From: Microbacterium capsulatum
GTDB lineage: Bacteria > Actinomycetota > Actinomycetes > Actinomycetales > Microbacteriaceae
NCBI RefSeq assembly: GCF_030865425.1
Contig: NZ_JAVFCB010000003.1
Span: forward strand, 237,143 to 301,142
Direction: 5' to 3'
DNA: 64,000 nucleotides
The notes beneath the pieces are model-generated. The model saw only the letters and a program-made list of their open reading frames with translations, had not been told where the DNA came from and did no database searches. Position numbers and translations under genes: made by a program. The stretch's first letter is position 1, and each line of letters starts with the position of its first letter. This document shows positions 58,927-64,000 of the stretch, piece by piece.

Positions 58927-59664
58927 ATGAAGCACATGAACGCCCGCACGGACCAGGACGCGCCCGCCGGGTTCGTCCTGGTGGTCGAGGACGAACCCGC
59001 GATCGCGGCCGTCGAACGTCTCTATCTCACCAAGGCGGGGTACGGGGTCGAGGTCGTCTCCGACGGCGTCGCGGCCTGGGATGCGATCAGGACGCGGCGC
59101 CCCGTCGCGATCGTGCTCGACGTCGGCCTTCCCGGGGTCGATGGCATCGAGCTGTGCCGCCGGCTGCGCGCCGAGGACGACTGGACGCCCGTGATCTTCG
59201 TGACGGCGCGCGACGACGAGCTGGAGCGGCTCGTCGCGCTGGAGCTGGGCGGCGACGACTACCTGACCAAGCCGTTCTCGCCTCGCGAGCTGGTCACCCG
59301 ACTGCGCGTGGTGCTGCGACGGGTCAACGGTCCTGCGACCCGCGGAGCGATCCGTCTCGGTTCCCTCGAACTGGATCCCGACCGGCGCTCGGTCACGCTG
59401 CGCGGAGCGCCGGTCACCCTGACCGCGACCGAGTTCGACCTGCTCGCCTACCTCGCCCGGTCCCCGGGGCGGGTGTTCAGCCGGCAGCAGCTGCAGTCGG
59501 CGGTGTGGGGGTACGCCGACCACGCCGCGGGGCGCAGCGTGGACGTGCACATCGCCCAGCTGCGCGCCAAACTCGGCCACGGCTCGGGCATCCGCACGAT
59601 GCGCGGCGTCGGCTACGCGCTGGACGAACCGGACGCCGTCGCGGCCCCCGGCCCGGTCGGCTGA
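58927..59664 (+). CDS. OmpR-family response regulator
   Basis: A 245-residue response regulator. The receiver domain has the acidic pair VVEDEP near residue 20, the phospho-acceptor in VLDVGLPG (about Asp65), the FVTARDD threonine and the LTKPFSPREL lysine. The C-terminal winged helix spans residues 140-235 (LTATEFDLLAYLARSPGRVF and GRSVDVHIAQLRAKLG). It is followed after one base by its sensor kinase. ATG at 58936 is an alternative start; no clear ribosome site is present. Confidence 0.93.
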   Translation: MKHMNARTDQDAPAGFVLVVEDEPAIAAVERLYLTKAGYGVEVVSDGVAAWDAIRTRRPVAIVLDVGLPGVDGIELCRRLRAEDDWTPVIFVTARDDELERLVALELGGDDYLTKPFSPRELVTRLRVVLRRVNGPATRGAIRLGSLELDPDRRSVTLRGAPVTLTATEFDLLAYLARSPGRVFSRQQLQSAVWGYADHAAGRSVDVHIAQLRAKLGHGSGIRTMRGVGYALDEPDAVAAPGPVG

Positions 59665-59665
59665 G

Positions 59666-61102
59666 GTGGCTCCGGTGCGGCGCACTCTGGCGGGCCGGAT
59701 GGTTCTCACGACGGTCGTCGTCGCGACGGTCGCCGTCGTCGTCGCCGGCGTGGTATCGTTCGGGCTCGTCCGCGCAGCGACGCTGAACGACGCGCGCGCG
59801 GCGGCATCGGCGATCGCCGACGAGTGGGCCGCCCTTCCGCAGAACGAGCTGCGGCATCGGGTCGCGGAACGGCCGCCGGTCGCCGGAGAGCCGAAGATCG
59901 CACTCGTCGAGAGCGACGGCACCGTGCTGGGGTCGAGCGGCATCGCCCTGCGTCCGAAGGTGCGCGCCCGCGTCGCCACCGGCTCGAAGCTGTCCGCCAC
60001 GATCTCCATCGACGGCGCCCCGTACATCGTCGAGGCGAAGCCCGCCGCCGGCGGCGACACGGTCGTGGTGGCCCGATCCATCCGGTCGGTCGATTCCCAG
60101 GTGTTCGCGCTCGCCGGCAAGCTCCTGCTCGCGCTGACGATCGGCCTGGCGGTCGCGATCGGCGCCGGGATCCTGCTCGGCCGGATGATCGCCGGGCCGC
60201 TGGTCCGCACGGCCGCCGCCGCACGACGGCTGGCGCGCGGGGAACGGGGCGTCGACCTGCCGAGCTCGGGCACCGCCGAGGTGTCCGATGTGGTGGAGGC
60301 CCTCGAAGAGCTGGACGGCGCCCTGGGCGCGAGCGAGGCGCGACAGCACGAGTTCCTGCTGTCCATCTCGCACGAGCTGCGGACGCCGCTCACCGCGATC
60401 GCCGGATATGCGGAAGCGCTCGTCGACGGTCTGATCGGGCCCGAGGAGATCGGCGGGGCCGACGGGGTCGGTGCCACGATGCTCGCCGAGACCCGCCGCT
60501 TGGACCGATTCGTCGCCGACCTCCTCGAACTGGCGCGGCTGGAGGCGCACGACTTCCCGGTGGAGCCGGGCGTGGTGGACGTCTCGAAGCTGGTGACGGA
60601 GGCCGTGACCGCCTGGCGAGCGGTCGCAGAGGCCGCCGACGTCACGCTCTCCGCACGCACCGCCCCCGGACTCCTCGGCGAGACCGATGCGCACCGCGCG
60701 CGTCAGATCATCGACGGCCTGCTCGAGAACGCGCTCCGGGTCACGCCGGGCGGCGGGGCCGTCACCGTCACCACGCGGGCAGGTGCGGCGGACGTCGTCG
60801 ACGCCGCGGACCGGCACTCGCCCGGCACGGTGCTCATCACGGTGAGCGACACCGGCCCCGGGCTGTCCGCGTCCGACCGGGAGGTCGCCTTCGAGCGGGG
60901 CGTGCTGCACGACCGCTATCGGGGCGCGCGCCCGGTGGGCACCGGGCTCGGCCTGTCGATCGCGCAGCGCCTGGCCGCGCGACTGGGCGCGCGGCTCGAG
61001 GCCGCCGACACGCCCCAGGGCGCCGCATTCCTGCTCGCACTGCCCGCCGCGCGCGCGGACGAGCGCCGGGTGGAACAGGCCCCCGGGAGGGCCGGATCCT
61101 GA
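59666..61102 (+). CDS. Sensor histidine kinase
   Basis: A 478-residue membrane kinase. Two helices (VLTTVVVATVAVVVAGVVSF near residue 13 and LLALTIGLAVAIGAGILLG near 153) flank a ~110-residue extracytoplasmic domain. A HAMP linker follows, then the H-box ISHELRTPLTAIAGYAEA (about His236), the N-box GLLENALRVTPGG, DTGPGLSASD and GTGLGLSIAQRLAARLG. It phosphorylates the preceding regulator; the signal is unknown. The GTG start is one base after the regulator's stop, implying coupled translation. Confidence 0.92.
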   Translation: MAPVRRTLAGRMVLTTVVVATVAVVVAGVVSFGLVRAATLNDARAAASAIADEWAALPQNELRHRVAERPPVAGEPKIALVESDGTVLGSSGIALRPKVRARVATGSKLSATISIDGAPYIVEAKPAAGGDTVVVARSIRSVDSQVFALAGKLLLALTIGLAVAIGAGILLGRMIAGPLVRTAAAARRLARGERGVDLPSSGTAEVSDVVEALEELDGALGASEARQHEFLLSISHELRTPLTAIAGYAEALVDGLIGPEEIGGADGVGATMLAETRRLDRFVADLLELARLEAHDFPVEPGVVDVSKLVTEAVTAWRAVAEAADVTLSARTAPGLLGETDAHRARQIIDGLLENALRVTPGGGAVTVTTRAGAADVVDAADRHSPGTVLITVSDTGPGLSASDREVAFERGVLHDRYRGARPVGTGLGLSIAQRLAARLGARLEAADTPQGAAFLLALPAARADERRVEQAPGRAGS

Positions 61103-61334
61103 TCCGCTCGCTGGTCGCGAATCGTCGCCTCGACCGCCGAATGAGGGCGTGTCGCGACCAGGGAACAGAAGGTGGAGGGCGGATCGGGATCCGCTCGCTG
61201 GTCGCGAATCGTCGCCTCGACCGCCGAATGAGGGCGTGTCGCGACCAGCGAGCAGAAGGTGGAGCCGGATCCTGATCCGCTCGCTGGTCGCGAATCGTCG
61301 CCTCGACCGCCGAATGAGGGCGTGTCGCGACCAG
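61101..61334. repeat. Three direct copies of a palindromic element, 86-87 bp period
   Basis: Units at 61101-61161, 61188-61248 and 61274-61334 are essentially identical 61-bp sequences, separated by ~26-bp spacers that are also similar. Each contains CTGGTCGCGA and TCGCGACCAG as inverted arms. The core matches the perfect inverted repeat at 10979-11051. They fill the gap between the kinase gene and the convergent enoyl-CoA hydratase; no gene is seen. Confidence 0.9.
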
Positions 61335-61394
61335 GGAACAGCAGGTGGAGCCGGGATCGGGATCGGGATCCGGGCGGGATCGGATCGTCGCGGG

Positions 61395-62165
61395 TCAGCG
61401 CCCGCGGAAGGCGGGCTTGCGCTTCTCCTGGAACGCGGCGAAGCCCTCGCGGTAGTCGTCGGTGTCGCAGAGCGCGGCCTGCGCGGCGTTCTCCTGCCGC
61501 ATCGACGCCCAGAGCCCGAGGCGTTCATCCCGCAACGACGCGACGAGGCGCTTGCTCGCGACGAACGCCGCGGTGGCCCCGGCGGCCGCACGCTCGGCGG
61601 CGGCGACCGCGACGTCAACGACCTCGTCCGCCGGCAGCACCTGCGAGAACAAGCCCGCGGCGACGGCCTCGGTCCCGCTCATCAGCCGGCCCGTGTAGAT
61701 GAGGTCGAGGGTGCGGTGGGCTCCGAGGCGCTCCACGAACAGGGCGTGCCCGCCCGAGTCGAGCGTCGCACCGAGGGCCGCGAACGGGGATCCGATCTTC
61801 GCGGTGTCGGCGACGTAGACGACGTCGGTCGCGATGAGCAGCCCGAGGCCGACGCCGAGCGAGGCCCCCTGCGCCGCCGCGAACGTGGGCGCGGGGAACG
61901 CCGACATCCGCTGCAGCACGGGTGTGACGAGCCCGTCGAGGTAGCCCATCACGTCGTCGTCGCGCGGGTCGACGCCGGAGATGTCCCGGCCGGCGCAGAA
62001 CGCGCGTCCCTCGCCGCGGAGCAGGAGTGCGCGCACCCCGGCGGCCTCCGCCTCGGCGTAGGCGGCGCCGAGGTCGCGCACCGCCTGCTCGTCGAGGGCG
62101 TTCAGCTTGTCCGGGTTGTTCAGGACGACGTGCGCGACGGCGCCGTCGATGCGGAGGTCGATCAT
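61395..62165 (-). CDS. Enoyl-CoA hydratase/isomerase, PaaG/PaaF-like
   Basis: A 256-residue crotonase-fold protein. GRAFCAGRDISGVDPRDD near residue 54 (oxyanion hole and PaaG-like extension), AAQGASLGVGLGLLIATDVV near 97 and AKIGSPFAALGATLDSGG near 122 are typical; the aspartate in the last block occupies a usual catalytic position. PaaG isomerises the ring-1,2-epoxyphenylacetyl-CoA to the oxepin, whereas PaaF hydrates a later intermediate. The ATG at 62165 follows AAGGAGA. Its place after paaE supports a phenylacetate role. Confidence 0.88.
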   Translation of the reverse strand: MIDLRIDGAVAHVVLNNPDKLNALDEQAVRDLGAAYAEAEAAGVRALLLRGEGRAFCAGRDISGVDPRDDDVMGYLDGLVTPVLQRMSAFPAPTFAAAQGASLGVGLGLLIATDVVYVADTAKIGSPFAALGATLDSGGHALFVERLGAHRTLDLIYTGRLMSGTEAVAAGLFSQVLPADEVVDVAVAAAERAAAGATAAFVASKRLVASLRDERLGLWASMRQENAAQAALCDTDDYREGFAAFQEKRKPAFRGR

Positions 62166-62197
62166 GGCCTTCTCCTTGGCGGTCGGGGTCGCCGGGG

Positions 62198-63415
62198 TCA
62201 GACGTCGTAGTCGACGACGACGCGGTCCGAGGTGGGGTGGGACTGGCAGGTGAGGACGTAGCCGCGCTCGATCTCGTCCTTCTCGAGCGCGTAGTTCTCG
62301 GTCATGGTCACGGATCCGTCGACCAGGCGCGCACGGCACGTGCCGCACACGCCGCCTGCGCACGCGAACGGCACGTCGGGCCGCACCCGCAGCGCGGCGT
62401 TCAGGATCGACTCGTTCGCCGAGACCGGGCTCTGCACCATGCCGGACTGGCCGTCGAGGGTGAACTCGATCACGGTCACCGGCTCGTCCTCGCGGACGAC
62501 GACGGGGCGTCCCGCATCCGGCCGCTCCTGCCCGGGCTCGCCCGTCGTGAACAGCTCGTAGCGGACGTGCGCGGGCTCCACGCCGATGTCGGCGAGGGTG
62601 TCGCGGCACAGCTGCACGAGGTCGAACGGTCCGCACAGGAACCACTCGTCCACGGTGCCGGGCAGCACGAGGCCGTCCAGGATCCCGCGCAGCCGCTCCT
62701 CGTCGATCCGCCCGGACAGCAGCGGCGCCGAGCGCTGCTCGCGGGTGAGTACGTGGTGCACCGCGAAGCGCGCCGGGTAGCGGTCCTTGAGGTCGGCGAG
62801 CTCCTCCAGGAACATCACGTCCATCGTGGAGCGGTTCGTGTAGACGAGCGTGAACTCGCTCGTCTCCGACCGCGAGAGCACGGTCGCGGCGAGCGCCATG
62901 AGCGGGGTGATCCCGGATCCGGCGGCGATGCCGGCGACGTGCGCGCCGTCGAGCGCGGCGAGGGTCGAGGTGAAGCCGCCCTGGGGGCTCATCACGTCGA
63001 TCTCGTCGCCGGGGCGCAGCTCCGTCTGCGCCCAGGTGGAGAACTGCCCGCCGTGGTCGCGCTTGATCGCGACGCTGACGGAGCCCGCGGCCGGCGGCCG
63101 GCACAGCGAGTAGGAGCGGCGCACCTCCCGGCCGTCGATCTCGGCGCGCAGGGCGACGTGCTGCCCGGCGAGGTAGTCGAACTCGCCGCTGAGCGCGGCG
63201 GGCACCGCGAAGGTGACCTCGACCGCGTCCTGCGTGAGCGGACGCACCTCCTGCACGGCGAGGGTGTGGAACCGGGCGCGCTTGCGGGTGGGGGCGACCC
63301 GTTCGCTCCCGGATCCGGTCGACGGGCCGCCGACCACGCTGTTCAGCAGCGCATCCGCGATCCGCTCGGCGTCGTGCGGGCGCGGCTTCGCGCCCAGGGT
63401 CCACAGCGACATCAT
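62198..63415 (-). CDS. paaE: Phenylacetyl-CoA epoxidase reductase subunit PaaE
   Basis: A 405-residue reductase, longer than the usual ~360. The FAD domain has RRSYSLCRPP near residue 108, the NAD domain AGIAAGSGITPLMALA near 185, and the C-terminal ferredoxin domain has CAGGVCGTCRARL plus a distal cysteine (LTCQSHP). It passes electrons from NADPH to the PaaABC oxygenase. Between MSLWTLGAK and RKRARFHTLAV is an extra ~35-residue segment containing GGPSTGSGSE, typical of a translated repeat element. It starts at ATG 63415 in a TGATG overlap with paaD. Confidence 0.95.
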   Translation of the reverse strand: MMSLWTLGAKPRPHDAERIADALLNSVVGGPSTGSGSERVAPTRKRARFHTLAVQEVRPLTQDAVEVTFAVPAALSGEFDYLAGQHVALRAEIDGREVRRSYSLCRPPAAGSVSVAIKRDHGGQFSTWAQTELRPGDEIDVMSPQGGFTSTLAALDGAHVAGIAAGSGITPLMALAATVLSRSETSEFTLVYTNRSTMDVMFLEELADLKDRYPARFAVHHVLTREQRSAPLLSGRIDEERLRGILDGLVLPGTVDEWFLCGPFDLVQLCRDTLADIGVEPAHVRYELFTTGEPGQERPDAGRPVVVREDEPVTVIEFTLDGQSGMVQSPVSANESILNAALRVRPDVPFACAGGVCGTCRARLVDGSVTMTENYALEKDEIERGYVLTCQSHPTSDRVVVDYDV

Positions 63416-63867
63416 CAGATCACCTTGAAGTGGTCGAAGGGCTCGAGGCACGCGCGGCACTCGTAGAGCGCCTTGCACGAGGTCGAGCCGAAGCGGGAGA
63501 TCTCGCGGGTGTCCAGGGAGCCGCAGCGCGGGCAGCGGACGCCGAGGACGAGACGGACCGGCCCCTGAGCCTGTCGCAGGGCGGCGCGGCCGGTGGGCGG
63601 CGCGATGCCGTACTCGGTGAGCTTGCGCTTGCCGTCCTCGCTCATCCAGTCCGTGGTCCAGGCGGGAGAGAGCACGAGCCGCACGGCGACGTCGTCGAAG
63701 CCGGCGCGGGTGAGCGCGAGCAGGACGTCGTCGCGGATCGCGTCCATCGCCGGGCAGCCGCTGTAGGTCGGCGTGATGTCGACGTCGACGTGCGCACCGT
63801 CGATCCGGACGTCGCGCAGGACGCCGAGATCCTCGATCGTCAGCACCGGAACCTCGGGGTCGGTCAC
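63415..63867 (-). CDS. paaD: Phenylacetate pathway protein PaaD, possibly 5'-truncated by a frameshift
   Basis: The product has the MIP18/PaaD N-terminal domain (TDPEVPVLTIEDLGVLRDV, TPTYSGCPAMDAIRDDV) and the C-terminal cysteine block CPRCGS with CKALYECRACLEPFDHF, which suits assembly of the epoxidase metal or Fe-S centres. The listed start is the GTG at 63867, but family-like sequence (APESGTLRERAW) continues upstream in frame, and the natural ATG at 63926 is in another frame. A missing base near 63915-63922 would explain this. A repeat-derived insert (LRQAQGPVR) lies between the two domains. Confidence 0.88.
   Translation of the reverse strand: MTDPEVPVLTIEDLGVLRDVRIDGAHVDVDITPTYSGCPAMDAIRDDVLLALTRAGFDDVAVRLVLSPAWTTDWMSEDGKRKLTEYGIAPPTGRAALRQAQGPVRLVLGVRCPRCGSLDTREISRFGSTSCKALYECRACLEPFDHFKVI
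63563..63581. repeat. Dispersed repeat fragment inside paaD
   Basis: CCCTGAGCCTGTCGCAGGG is a near-perfect inverted repeat matching the CCTGAGCCNGTCGAAGG-type element seen as CTTCGACGGGCTCAGGG at 29411. Here it is in frame within paaD and contributes the residues ALRQAQGP. Confidence 0.6.
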
Positions 63868-63922
63868 CGCCGCGGCCGCGGACCAGGCGCGCTCCCGCAG
63901 GGTCCCGCTCTCCGGCGCGTGG

Positions 63923-64000
63923 TCATGCCTGCTCGCTGGTCGCGGCCCGCCCCCAGTGCGCCCGGAAGCGGGGGGGGGGCGCCCACCGCGCGAAGGGGGG
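63923..64000 (-). CDS. Possible 3' end of paaC
   Basis: On the minus strand the frame ending at the stop 63925-63923 reads RFRAHWGRAATSEQA before the stop, and that stop overlaps an ATG (ATGA) where paaD should begin, as is usual for paaC-paaD. The sequence beyond it contains a run of ten G and other low-complexity bases that look like a poor contig end, so the reading is uncertain. Confidence 0.3.
   Translation of the reverse strand, partial: PPFARWAPPPRFRAHWGRAATSEQA

Overview
The window is about 70% GC with dense, mostly ATG/GTG-started genes, short operon overlaps (ATGA, GTGA), several apparently leaderless genes and a DUF222/13E12-type HNH endonuclease. This points to an actinobacterium, most likely a Microbacteriaceae member (Microbacterium/Leucobacter-like). 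No phage, insertion sequence, CRISPR array, tRNA or rRNA was recognised. It reads as a chromosomal region for scavenging nitrogenous and aromatic compounds.

Layout. 1-2770: the 3' end of a PucR-type regulator, then an HNH endonuclease gene flanked on both sides by arrays of a short palindromic repeat. 2774-4121: divergent metallo-hydrolase/TetR pair. 4137-10908: a two-component flavin monooxygenase module. It holds a flavin reductase with a stand-alone riboflavin kinase, a PadR regulator, a PfkB sugar kinase, an LLM-class monooxygenase and an Ssu/Tau/ThiXYZ-type ABC transporter. The reductase and transporter promoters share one 16-bp palindrome, so they look like one PadR regulon. 11132-16129: RamB-like regulator divergent from malate synthase and isocitrate lyase (glyoxylate bypass). 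16285-18552: an RraA-like protein, a small unknown and a cyanuric-acid-hydrolase/barbiturase-family enzyme. 18982-28020: TIM-barrel protein, Dpp/Opp-type ABC transporter, GntR regulator and an atypical amidohydrolase.

28074-46065 is the most coherent metabolic block. A leftward operon encodes cupin, TesB thioesterase, 2-aminobenzoate-CoA-ligase-like protein, a fused flavin monooxygenase/old-yellow-enzyme of the 2-aminobenzoyl-CoA monooxygenase/reductase type, RidA and an FAH-family hydrolase. A second leftward operon carries two cytosine-deaminase-like amidohydrolases around a polar-amino-acid ABC transporter, an AAHS-type MFS carrier and a PaaX-like repressor. The two operons share a roughly 30-bp upstream motif. 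Next come an AsnC regulator, kynureninase and alanine dehydrogenase. Together they suggest kynurenine to anthranilate plus alanine, then CoA-dependent anthranilate breakdown, with alanine recovered as pyruvate and ammonia.

46227-58759: aminotransferase, VOC protein, TauE exporter, an operon of amidase, DUF3311 protein, SSS symporter, CaiB CoA-transferase and AccD3-like carboxyltransferase behind a double AsnC-type regulator, then murB, two MaoC-type dehydratases and a secreted duplicated-domain protein. 58927-64000: a two-component system, a triple repeat, and the end of a phenylacetate (paa) cluster: enoyl-CoA hydratase, paaE, paaD and possibly the end of paaC. The last ~100 bases look like a low-quality contig end.
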